In this document: one piece after another, positions 53,190 to 62,900 of the stretch
How positions within the stretch are numbered: position 1 is the first letter of the stretch
Layout: the number at the start of each line of letters is the position of its first letter
DNA from: Anopheles merus
Taxonomy: Eukaryota; Arthropoda; Insecta; Diptera; Culicidae
Reading direction: 5' to 3'
Assembly (NCBI RefSeq): GCF_017562075.2
Contig: NW_024427672.1
Location: forward strand, 26,435 to 90,434
DNA length: 64,000 bases
The notes under the pieces: generated by a model
The model's database searches: none
The model's input: the letters and a program-made list of their open reading frames with translations, nothing else
What the model was told of the DNA's origin: nothing
Position numbers and translations under genes: made by a program

Positions 53190-55037
53190 CTAGAACCGCG
53201 TCAATATGGCTTCCAACGGACTGTCGCTCGTTGCCATATTGCATATCCGATGTTGTTGAGACGAATGTGTTGTATTTCCTGCTACCGCCCATCCAAACTG
53301 CGTTTCTATCAACCATGGCAGACCCGAACCGTGAGATTGCTTGCGTCCGGTATGCAGCTCCCAGAACGTATCGCCACCGATGACCACATCGACCTTGCCT
53401 GGGATGTGATACGTGGGGTCTGCTAGCGTTACATCCGGGACGTTCCACGTAGACACGTTGATTGGTGAGGTGGGAATGTCCGCCGAGGGAGTATCCAGGA
53501 TCAGAAACTCCAATGGGGTGGTGAATTGAAGGTTCCTTGAACGAACGATCGCCGTGGTCGAACCCTTTATCTGCTGCCTTGAAGTTCCGATGCCAGACAC
53601 TGATACATTAACTCTCGCTCGAGGTGTCATGAGCTTCCGAGCTAACGTATCCGAAATGAAGTTGGACATAGAGCCCGAATCCAAAAGCGCCCGTGCCTCA
53701 TGTTTCTCTCCATAATCGTCTACGATGAACACAATAGCCGTCTCGAGAAACACCATATCATACTCTGATTGGGCTGACAAAGCGACTGTAGGTTGTTGTG
53801 GTGGTTGATGAAGCAGCGTATGATGGCGTTCCTTGCACGAACGGCAAGAATACTCGGATTTGTACGATCTCACTTGATGGGAACAACTGAGACAATTCCA
53901 GCACAATCCCTTTGACCGTGCGATTTCCCGCCGCTCCTGAGTATTTTTGGCTAAAAATACCGGGCAATTTCGAACCAGGTGATGATCTGCACACTGCAAT
54001 GGACAGCTCACTTGTTGAATGGTCGATGAAACGGGAGTATTCCTTTGCACAGAAGCAGCGTTGGTTACCGACCGCCGTGGTGCGGTGGGCCGATGTGCCC
54101 CGGCCACCTTGATCAGAGCCACAATCCGATCGCACGAGATACTCTGGCTCGATTTTAGGATTTGGATTCGGTCTTGCAGGAATTCGATCAACTCGCTGTA
54201 CTTATCCTTTTTCTTATGCACAGAATGCCTTTCCCACGCCAGAATGGTCTCATTGTCCAGCTTCATCAGCAACATGTTGGACAAAGGCGTGTCCCATGAG
54301 TCGACAGGTTCATGCAGCTTCTGCAACCCATTCACATATCGCACGAATTCATCTACCAACGACGTCAAGCCATCGACACTTTCTGTTGCAATCGCAGGTA
54401 GGAAATGAAGCCGTCGCCAGTACTCGCGAATGAGCATCCGTGAGTTGTCGTATCGCTTAAGCAGCGCAGCCCAGGTAACAGAATAGTTTTCCGTGGTCAG
54501 AGTAACATGTTCGAAGGGAACCGCAGCGTCACCTTTCAAGGACGAAAGTAAGTATTGCAGTTTTGCAATTGGCGGCAGCTCGGCACTTGCGTCAATCATC
54601 GCGACAAAGTGATCGCGGAATGACAACCACTTCGTCGAATCACCGTCGAACGTTGGTAATTCGATTTTGGGAAAACGTATGTTTGATGTGTTTGGCCGTC
54701 CAAACGCTAGGGTTGAGTTTGCCAATAAGGAGTCGTTGAGCGAATTGTCTTCCTTCCGCTGGTTTACTCTAAGGAACAATTTTCGCTGCCGGCAGCGCTC
54801 TTCCATATCGATCCTGTCAGTAATACAGGCTTGAATCGCCTCACTGGTGTCGTCATACTCTTCCAGCTTTGCCACCGCGGCAAAAAAGTCCTGTCTGTGT
54901 TGTTCCAAACCCTCCATAACCTCCGGGATTTCACCTACATTTTCGGGTTTGAAGTTCTGCTTAAAGCGCTCCAGCGCCTTAATGTTTTCCACTGCGACGA
55001 GTTTTTTGTGCTGAGCAGATTTTATCTTCTTGTCCAT
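53190..55037 (-). CDS. gag: BEL-2 Gag and protease
   Basis: 615 residues from ATG 55037. A basic, helical start is followed by the DUF1759-type Gag core (LPTFDGDSTKWLSFRDHF, LQYLLSSLKGDAA). Zinc knuckles follow (CPLQCADHHLVRNCPVF, CWNCLSCSHQVRSYKSEYSC, CRSCKERHHTLLH). Next is a DUF1758-type aspartic protease with ARALLDSGSMSNFIS and VVIGGDTFWEL. BEL elements use one Gag-Pol ORF, so the stop at 53190 truncates a longer polyprotein. Confidence 0.88.
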   Translation of the reverse strand: MDKKIKSAQHKKLVAVENIKALERFKQNFKPENVGEIPEVMEGLEQHRQDFFAAVAKLEEYDDTSEAIQACITDRIDMEERCRQRKLFLRVNQRKEDNSLNDSLLANSTLAFGRPNTSNIRFPKIELPTFDGDSTKWLSFRDHFVAMIDASAELPPIAKLQYLLSSLKGDAAVPFEHVTLTTENYSVTWAALLKRYDNSRMLIREYWRRLHFLPAIATESVDGLTSLVDEFVRYVNGLQKLHEPVDSWDTPLSNMLLMKLDNETILAWERHSVHKKKDKYSELIEFLQDRIQILKSSQSISCDRIVALIKVAGAHRPTAPRRSVTNAASVQRNTPVSSTIQQVSCPLQCADHHLVRNCPVFLAKNTQERREIARSKGLCWNCLSCSHQVRSYKSEYSCRSCKERHHTLLHQPPQQPTVALSAQSEYDMVFLETAIVFIVDDYGEKHEARALLDSGSMSNFISDTLARKLMTPRARVNVSVSGIGTSRQQIKGSTTAIVRSRNLQFTTPLEFLILDTPSADIPTSPINVSTWNVPDVTLADPTYHIPGKVDVVIGGDTFWELHTGRKQSHGSGLPWLIETQFGWAVAGNTTHSSQQHRICNMATSDSPLEAILTRF

Positions 55038-55307
55038 CTTAGCTTCCGTTAGAATTTCACGATAATGCCGATAACGCGAAATAAACGTTCACGAAACTGT
55101 AGCAATTCGAATTTACGCGGGAAAAATAAACCACGATTCACGATCACGAAAATTCGACCGATGTCCTTGCTGCAGGGCTAATGAACTTGAACGAGCGCGA
55201 GAATTCGACATTGCGCGAATGATGACTTGCACCGTGCTCGTGATGCGGAGCGTTCCGAATTTGCCGTTGCTCTTGATGCAGAGCGAAAGAAAACACTTAG
55301 CACGCAC

Positions 55308-55327
55308 GAATCCGGCTCGAAGGACCA
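55308..55327 (-). promoter_or_regulatory. BEL-2 primer-binding site (tRNA-Tyr)
   Basis: The plus strand reads gaatccggctcgaaggacca, the 3' end of eukaryotic tRNA-Tyr (acceptor strand TCGAAGGA plus CCA). It lies four bases from the 5' LTR. A 20-base match leaves little doubt about the tRNA. Confidence 0.85.
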
Positions 55328-55331
55328 AAAA

Positions 55332-55603
55332 TGTGAGAAAACTCACGAATGTTCGTATACGTTGTACAACTCGTTTTCTTTCCCGATATTAGAATAATTT
55401 GTGCCGGTTATGAAAATTAATGCGACCCGTTCAAATGTCCGTTTGCTACTGTATATTCAATTGTCAAGAGTTCATTACATAATTCATTTTGAGTTCATTC
55501 TGTTATCCTTATCTATGCCTATGAGTTCATTTCCTATCCTATTTCTAAATTGAGTTCGAATTTCGAATTCGAACTAATAAATTCAAATGATCAATCTCCA
55601 ACA
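55332..55603 (-). repeat. BEL-2 5' LTR
   Basis: 272 bases, partner of 49279-49551; starts tgtgagaaaa and ends ctccaaca on the plus strand. Followed by the caagg duplication at 55604-55608. Confidence 0.92.
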
Positions 55604-55693
55604 CAAGGATAGAGGCAACTATTCGATTGGACGAAATAAAAAGTTGTTGTTAATAAAAAAAAATATTTCGGAAATCCCCACAATCAGCATGAG

Positions 55694-55818
55694 GATGCGC
55701 CGGGAACATCGGATCGCAAGTGAACACCATCTCACCTGTCAGCAACCGGATGGTGATCTTCGACCGTAAAACACAACACCGCTACCTAATCGACACTGGC
55801 GCTGATGTTTCCGTCATT
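55694..55818 (+). pseudogene. Gypsy-1-like fragment: gag-pol junction and protease start
   Basis: Plus-strand relative of Gypsy-1. From 55710 it reads VNTISPVSNRMVIFDRK, then the protease YLIDTGADVSV, and is cut at about 55818 by CR1-e. The frame continues with PKSANYIP at 60131. It is diverged from Gypsy-1 at many silent and some coding positions, so it is a separate, older copy or a related subfamily. Confidence 0.85.
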
Positions 55819-56050
55819 TGACATTAGACACTTGGTATCAACGGTTGTGTTCTGGTTGCGCTCTGATTGTTTTTCCGTTTTTTGTACGTGTTTTTCGTTC
55901 TGTGGTTGTTCCGGACCTGATTTGGTGAGATTGCTGATCGAGTTCATCATTGCTGCATACATCAGTGGATTCCGTGCGAGTTTTTCATCACTGTTTGGCG
56001 TGGAAGTGTGCTGCTCATCTAGATCACGATCACTTTTATTAATCGTCGAC

Positions 56051-56918
56051 ATGACTGCTCCCTGCCCTTCATGCCTTAAGCCTGTAATGAACGAGAGTGT
56101 ATATGTGTGTGCTGGATGGTGTAATTAATCGTTTCATCATGCATGTCTGGGAGTCTCTGACGCAGTGCTGAATGAGATTCTCATCCCCGAGTCGCTTACT
56201 TCCTGGTTCTGTGCTGGCTGCAAGAATATCCGGCGTTGCAAACCTGTATTATTGGGCGAATTTACGGCCGTCCTGGAGAGTTTCAAGAAGGAGCTTCTGA
56301 AGGTGTTTGATCGCCGTTTTAATCATGCATTTGTCGCCATGCGTGATGAGATGTTGTCTACACTAAAAAAGGAAGGCGTTAATACGCACACAACCTCACA
56401 CTCTGTTCGTTCCATAGTTCCACCGCCTGGAAATGCAACCATCTCTCACCAACACATTCACACCACTCAGTGCACGCAATAGTGATTCCATCCGCACTTC
56501 TCAAAATGCACCGAAGCGCAATGCGCCTAAACGTAAACTTGTCGATTATTTACCACCAATTTCAAAAACCACCGATAATGCCGCTCCACTACTTTTTGGC
56601 ACAGCAATTACAACACCGTCTCGTGTCTTAGCTACGGTTCCGATGGAACAAAATTTTTGGTTGTATTTGACTCGAATAGCCCCCTCGGTATCAGAGCAAG
56701 ATGTGAAAGCGATGGTTACTCACCAACTAGGCACTGATGACGTCACCGTTATTAGGCTGCTGCCACGGGATCGCAATCCGAGCACTCTCACTTTTGTTTC
56801 GTTTAAGGTGGGATTGATGCTCTCGCTTAAAAGCAAGGCTCTCGCTCCGACTACCTGGCCTGCGGGATTGATTTTCCGTGAATTCACCGACCGTCGCTCG
56901 CCTGTTCAAAAATTTTGA
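56051..56918 (+). pseudogene. CR1-e ORF1, frameshifted
   Basis: Starts ATG 56051 with MTAPCPSCLKPVMNE and a PHD-like cysteine pattern continuing as CAGWC, HACLG and WFCAGCKNIRRC, but split by a frameshift near 56126. A middle part runs to 56482. The RRM-like block is at 56640-56900 (FWLYLTRIAPSVSEQDVKAM, LGTDDVTVIRLLPRDRN, STLTFVSFKVGL, TTWPAGLIFREF). This is the same architecture as CR1-d ORF1, with sequence closest to CR1-c. Confidence 0.75.
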
Positions 56919-57190
56919 TGTCCTGCTCCTCGAGACCTTCCCCACAAACCTTCGGAAATCCATACCAACACACTCCACGCATCAATGCCACATCCCACCA
57001 CGGGTCCTCACCTCGCTCATTGCCCATCATCGAAACCGATCACACATTGCACGATAGAGCCATCCACCGAAGCCACATGCACCAAAAAAACAATAGACAG
57101 ACAGCAAGTAACAACCCAGCATTAGATGATAACAGTATTGATAATCACCTAACATCCCGCCCTTCACCATACCATCACTCACCACGCATC

Positions 57191-57292
57191 AACAACATCG
57201 GTTTTACGCGTGAAACCTGTCATAACCACTACAAACAATCATACACTAATAGCATCACCGCTGGCCACTGCTCACACATCCAATTTATAACC
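57191..57292 (+). repeat. 102-base patch shared with CR1-c
   Basis: 57191-57292 and 32034-32135 are the same at 100 of 102 positions by eye. The sequence on both sides differs strongly between the two elements. In each it lies at the ORF1-ORF2 junction. Confidence 0.85.
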
Positions 57293-57337
57293 GATAGAAC
57301 AACATCCACAGACACCGGAACAACACATATAACCGAA

Positions 57338-60024
57338 ATTTATTATCTAAACGTCCGAGGACTTAAAACTAAAACAAATGATTTTAAACTATCACTTGCT
57401 GAAAACGATTATGAAATTATAGTATTTCCTAAACTGAAACGTGGCTAGATGAAAATGTTCCAACTAGTTTATTGTTCACTAAGGATTACAATGTATACCG
57501 CATGGATCATAGCGAAACGAACAGCTCACACTCTCGAGGAGGTGGCGTGTTGATCGCTGTACGTTTAACAATAGTATCCAAACCAAACGATAAACTGATA
57601 ATACTTGGCGATTTTAACCAAAATCGAATTGACTGGAGTAGTGGTTCTGACCAAAGCGCTATAGGTGATAATCATATAATTGATATCATTGATATGTACC
57701 TGTTAAAACAAGTCAACAATGTGAGAAATCAAACTGGACGAATATTAGATCTTGTATAAGCTGATGACAATTTAGCAAATCTTATGACCGTTAAACAATC
57801 TAACTCTACAACATATTTATTACCTGCTGATAATTATCATCCACCTCTAGTCATATGTGTCAAAATGGAAAAAAAAACCTCTGCACCGCGTGCTTGTTCT
57901 AACAGCAACCAACGTTCCAACTAAACTGAACTTCTTTAAAGCCAACTATACTGCACTAAACACTGAAATAGCAAATACAAATTGGAACTTTCTGTATGGT
58001 GAAGGAATCACAATTGATGACGCAGTCTTAAAATTCAACGAAACATTAACAAATGTCATAAGTAAAACAGTTTCTCCAAAAAATTAACCACGCAAACCAC
58101 CCTGGGTTAATCGCCTTTTAGCAGACATGAAAAGGCGAAGTAAAACAGCGTTACGAAACTTTGAGCGTCATAACACAGTTACAAACCGAGAACAACATCG
58201 TATTGCGTCGAGAAGATACCGTGCATACAACAGAATGCTTCATGAAAATTATATTACTCGTGTCCAAAACAACCTTCGAAGAAATCCAAGAGCATTTTGG
58301 TCATACATCGACTCAAAACGAAATAACAGACAAAGTATTACAGAACTGTCATACAATGGTACCACTGCATCGTTAGAAAGTGGCATTTGTGAGTTGTTTG
58401 CTTCTCGGTTTCGTGATATATTCAGTCCTCGCATTATTGATCAAGAGAAAATTAGCGAAGCCACTTGTAACACTCCTGCTGACATGTTAGAGATGCCATT
58501 AATTGAAATAAATTGCAAAATGGTAGAAGCTGCAGTAATTAAATTAAAAATGAACTACAATCCTGGTCCAGATGGGATTCCCTCTGTTGTACTAAAGAAA
58601 TGTGTCATCACCTTATTGCCGTATATGACACAATTATTTCGGATCTCATTCTCTTCCGGAACGGTCCCGAGGATCTGGAAAACTTCCTGGATGACGCCCC
58701 TGTTCAAAAAAGGCGATCCGAACCTTGCAGAGAGCTACAGAGGAATTACGTCAATGTCAATGTTCATGTGCTAAAGTGTGTGAAACAATTTTTCATGAAA
58801 TCTTGCTGAATGCATCTCGGCATTATATCTGCAACGAACAACATGGATTCATGCCGAAGCGTTCAACATCCACAAATTCGGTAAAATTTATCTCGGATTG
58901 TTTGAGTGGCATGGATATTAGCCTACAAACAGACAGTGTGTACACAGATCTGAAAGCAGCTTTCGACAGCATATCACACGATATGCTGCTCGCAAAACTA
59001 AAAAAACTAGGACTAACCGAGAGTACTCTCACTTGGCTTCAATCTTATTTAATAGACCGACTGTATGGTGTAAAATTTGGACAAGTTGTATCAAATCCAT
59101 TTTACTGTACGTCAGGTGTGCCGCAGGGCAGTAATCTTGGACCGCTACTTTTTCTGTTATATATTAATGATGTGAGTTTTGTCCTGCGTGATGTGAAATT
59201 ATTAATGTATGCCGACGACATTAAGTTTTACTCGTTTTCCAAGGACACTAATACCCTCCAAATGGCTAAGGACTTATTCGATAAGTGGTGTAAGCGTAAT
59301 ATGTTATGTCTGTGTATTGAAAAATGTGTCATTATGTCCTTTACTCGTGCACGTCTACCAGTCTCACATAGCTATAGGATAAACGGACAGCTTCTTCAGA
59401 AGAAAAGTGAAATACGCGACCTAGGTGTTCTACTTGACACAAAACTGACTTTTAAAACACATTATGAAGATATGATCAAGAAAGCAAACAGAACTCTAGG
59501 TTTATTGTTTAAAATGACGAGGGAATTCAACGATCCAGTGTGTGTGAAAACTTTGAACTGTGCATTAGTTAGGCCTAAATTGGAGTACTGCTCAATTGTC
59601 TGGTGTCCATCTGCAGACGTTCGGAAAGAGAGAATGGAAAGAATCCAACGCAAATTCACACGTTTTGCGATACGGCGACTTCAGTGGAGTGATAGTAACA
59701 CTTTGCCACCATACCAATCGCGTCGTTTACTGCTAGGATTAGAGACTCTCGCTGATAGAAGAAGAAATGCGCAAGCCTTGTCATTGCTGACCTACTTTGT
59801 GGAAATATGACTGTCCGGAAATATTGGAACAAATTAATTTAAATGCAAACAGGCCAACCACCAGAAATCGACAATTATTAAGAACTTATTTTAGAAATAC
59901 GCAGTACGGATCTAATGAACCCATTACGGTAATGATGCGCGAATTTAATGCACTGCAGGCCATTTTGATTTTAATGAAACGACACGACAATTTAGAGAAC
60001 GAATACGATTTGTATAACATTTAG
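57338..60024 (+). pseudogene. CR1-e ORF2: endonuclease remnant and RT
   Basis: Opens with EIYYLNVRGLKTKTNDF, frameshifts near 57425, and gives SHSRGGGVLIAVR. It then jumps to KLIILGDFNQNRIDWSS, so about 100 residues of endonuclease are missing. Linker and RT: 58127-58774 with NYNPGPDGIPSVVLKKC, then 58725-59810 with QHGFMPKRSTSTNSV, DLKAAFDSISHDML, GVPQGSNLGPLLFL, catalytic LMYADDIKFYSF near 59205 and IRDLGVLLDTKLTF. The C-terminus ends at 60024 after another frameshift. The overlap at 58725-58774 marks a frameshift that disrupts NYRGITS. Confidence 0.83.
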
Positions 60025-60126
60025 TCATTACCTATTAATATTATTATTATTACTACTATTATTATTACTAAAGCTTGTGTTACCATTATATGGTGGACTC
60101 GCAACTAAGAAATACAATACAATTTC

Positions 60127-60898
60127 AATACCATTCCGAAGTCAGCTAACTACATCCCCACGAAGCAGTGTACGATGCGGCAATATGCAGCCAACGGATC
60201 GCCGATAGTGGTATATGGTGAGTCCCTCCGCACAATTGATCTTAGTTTGTGCCATCCTTTTTATGGAATTTGTTATCGCGGATGTAAGCTCTGCCATCAT
60301 ATGAGCGGACTTTCTGTGCCATTATCATTTACTTGTAGATCTACGCCATCGCTGTTTAGTTGACGCCCAATCTAACCTCCGCGTAGCCGGTCAGCCGGAC
60401 ACAACCCGACAGTCCACCGTCAAGGTATGTGACGCGTCGTCACCCGTAGCTAACCTGCTAAATGAGTTCCCCGATCTCATTACGAACTCACCCCGAACGA
60501 GAACTCCGTCTGAAGTAGTACACCGCATTGAGACCACGGGCCCGCCAACGTTCGCCCGCTCACGGCGTCTACCACCGGACAAATATGCAGCAGCCAAAGC
60601 AGAGTTTGAGTCCCTTGAACAACTCGGGATTTGCCAACCGTCTAGCAGCAGCTGGGCCAGCCCGCTGCACATGGTGCGTAAAAAGGATGGTACATTGCGT
60701 CCCTGTGGCGATTAGCACGCTCTCAACGCACGCACCAACCCCGACCGGTATCCGTTGCCATATCTGCACGATTTCACCATGCAGCTGCACGATTTCATCA
60801 TCACTCTTTTCGGACTCTTCCAATACACCACTATGCCTTTCGGGTGCGAAACGCGGCCCAAACATTCCAGAGACTGATCCACAATGTTCTTCAATACG
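60127..60898 (+). pseudogene. Gypsy-1-like fragment: protease end and RT start, with deletion
   Basis: Continues 55818: QYAANGSPIVVYGESLRTID, then frameshifted protease, then VCDASSPVANLLNEFPDLI and TTGPPTFARSRRLPPDKYAA, then RT start SSWASPLHMVRKKDGT. A TAG sits at about 60714 and, after FTMQLHDF, about 25 residues of the RT palm (VDLQKAYHQ region in Gypsy-1) are missing before LFQYTTMPFG. It is cut at about 60898 by CR1 sequence. Confidence 0.82.
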
Positions 60899-61602
60899 TG
60901 TCTGTGAATATCCCCTTACTACTATCGACGAACACCACCCTCCACTTGACTTTGATTTGGACAACGTAGCCCCAGTTACGATCGCTACAGCCATTGATGC
61001 TGATAAAAGGCTGAATTATGCTCGTGTTGACCTTCCAAAATTGGAGCGATTGATTTTATCTTTTGACAATTCTAATAACTGTTCGGACTATTCAACCATT
61101 GACGATGCCACAGAAGCTTTTTGTGAGTTCATGAGATCTGCTATATGTGAATGCACTCCTGTTAAAATTCCTCGTCGTGGACCACCATGGGCTGATCGCA
61201 CACTAAATGCATTAAAAAAAGAAAAAAGAAAAGCCTATTCTGATCAACGAGCAGAGCGAAACAGCACGTCACGTCTTTATTACAACAGAGTTCATTCTCT
61301 CTATCGCCGATATAATAGATTCTGTCACCGAAGTTATTTGAAACAAACTGCACGTTCCCTCTGCAAGTACCCTAGGCGCTTTTGGAGTTATATGGACAAA
61401 AAACGAAAATCTGCTGGGCTACCAAGCATTATACGTTATGACGGTGACAGTGTCTGTTCCCTGCCAGAAATGTGTAAATTGTTTGCCTTGCGCTTCAAGG
61501 ACAACTTCGCTTCTCAAACTACTGGTCCAGAAGATGTGGCCGATACTCTCTCTAACACACCTGTTGGTGCACTGCTCCCTATGCTACCAGTCCGTGTTGT
61601 TG
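60899..61602 (+). pseudogene. CR1-f fragment: end of endonuclease and linker
   Basis: Plus-strand CR1 ORF2 piece: DEHHPPLDFDLD (the endonuclease catalytic H region), then PRRGPPWADRTLNALKKEKR, YYNRVHSLYRRYNRFCHRSY and FWSYMDKKRKSAGLPSI. It stops just before the GPDGIP motif of RT. Both ends are abrupt, with Gypsy at 60898 and the inverted CR1-d copy at 61603. It differs from all other CR1 copies here. Confidence 0.75.
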
Positions 61603-62387
61603 AGGGCTAATATAGTGATATGAAGCCGTGAGTAAACTTGTTTGGATCACTTTCTCAAAAACTTTGGCTCCAGCACTGAGTGATGTTATGCCTCTATAGT
61701 TGGCTGCATCTTCCTTGTCACCTTTTTTAAATATGGGGACAATCCATGAACTCTTCCAAATAGAGGGGAATTCTCCTTGTTGCAGTGAAAAATTAAAATT
61801 TTGTGTGAAGATCGGCGCAATGGACTCACAGCATCGGCTGAGATGATGGCAGGAATACCATCTGGGCCAGGACTAGCTTGGGCTTGACTGCTTTGAGCAC
61901 ATTTAGAACAGATTCTTGCGATATATAGTTAAATTAAGGTCAATGACATCATTAGGAGTATTAATTAAAGCGTGGTGATAATATTGTCGTCCGTAGTTGA
62001 GATTGTGTATGCCTCTCGAATCTACACGCAAATATATCACAAATGTCTGAAGCAGTTGAACCAGCCCGGTCATTGTGGAAAATCGATTTAGGTGTCACAT
62101 TTGTACTATTGTGTTTCTTACGAAAACTCCAGAGAGCTTGGGCCTTTTGATGAAATTCTTCTCCAACCGAGATAAGTAGCCACCGTAGCGTATTTTATTG
62201 TAACTACGGTACAAGCGAGTTGTTTCATTTAACATGCTTTTGTTAACAGGTGATCGGTACTTCGTATATTTTTTAATGCAGCTTCCTTAGCTCTTTTAAG
62301 TTTTTTTTAGGTGGCGGTCAGACCAAGCAGGGCCGCTCTTTGGTGTGATAATGGTACACACGAATCAAACGAGGATAAAAGAAAGCG

Positions 62388-62738
62388 TTATAAATATCGA
62401 TAAAGCTTCATCAACAGAATTAAACTGGCTAATCTGAACTGGCTATTAAAATTAGTTATGAGCTCATCAAGCCGAGTAAAATTGGTTTTATTGGTGTTCA
62501 ATAAGGATGAGCATGCGATCAGTGCGCCACCACCACGAGTATGCATACTATTAGACAAGCTACGATCACATCTATACACCGAATAGCCCGGGTCAAACAG
62601 TAGCGATGATGGAATTGAATTGTCAAGCCAGGTTTCGGTGAGTATTATTATCTGATATTTAGCGTCCATGTGTTCAATCCGAATTCGTGAGTTTGGTACG
62701 TAGTCCTCTAACATTTTGGTAGAGAAAATGTATATCAC
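62388..62738 (-). pseudogene. CR1-d copy 2, ORF2 start (endonuclease remnant)
   Basis: Reads LTETWLDNSIPSS and TRGGGALIACSS then TNKTNFTRLDELITNF, with the same internal deletion as 46545-47063. Upstream sequence is shifted by a one-base loss near 62669. Confidence 0.82.
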
Positions 62739-62900
62739 ATGGTTTCAAAGCAGTGTCAGTCGGTTTGGCATGTGAAATGTTTTTAATATCGCGAACTGAA
62801 AAATGTTCAAGTGAGTTGCTGTGTTAGGGCGTGCGTGGTCATTACATGAAGTGTTAGTGTGCGAATAGCGACTGGCTGATGCTTCTTGTGTACGTAAGCT

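Larger units (their letters stand above)
49279..55603 (-). mobile_element. BEL-2: BEL/Pao element
   Basis: 6.3-kb minus-strand element with LTRs at 49279-49551 and 55332-55603 and caagg duplicated at 49274-49278 and 55604-55608. Its primer site matches tRNA-Tyr. A purine-rich tract ggtggccggaa (sense) precedes the 3' LTR. Gag-protease is open for 615 codons, then a TAG, another stop and two frameshifts break pol. The two LTRs differ at about six places, so it is older than BEL-1 and Gypsy-3. Confidence 0.93.
55819..60126 (+). mobile_element. CR1-e: near full-length CR1-clade LINE inside a Gypsy protease gene
   Basis: Begins at about 55819 with a 5' UTR and ends near 60126 in an AATAC-type tail. 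The Gypsy protease frame resumes right after. A catt string occurs at both edges and may be a short target duplication. It has ORF1 and ORF2, both with frameshifts, and most of the endonuclease is deleted. Confidence 0.82.
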
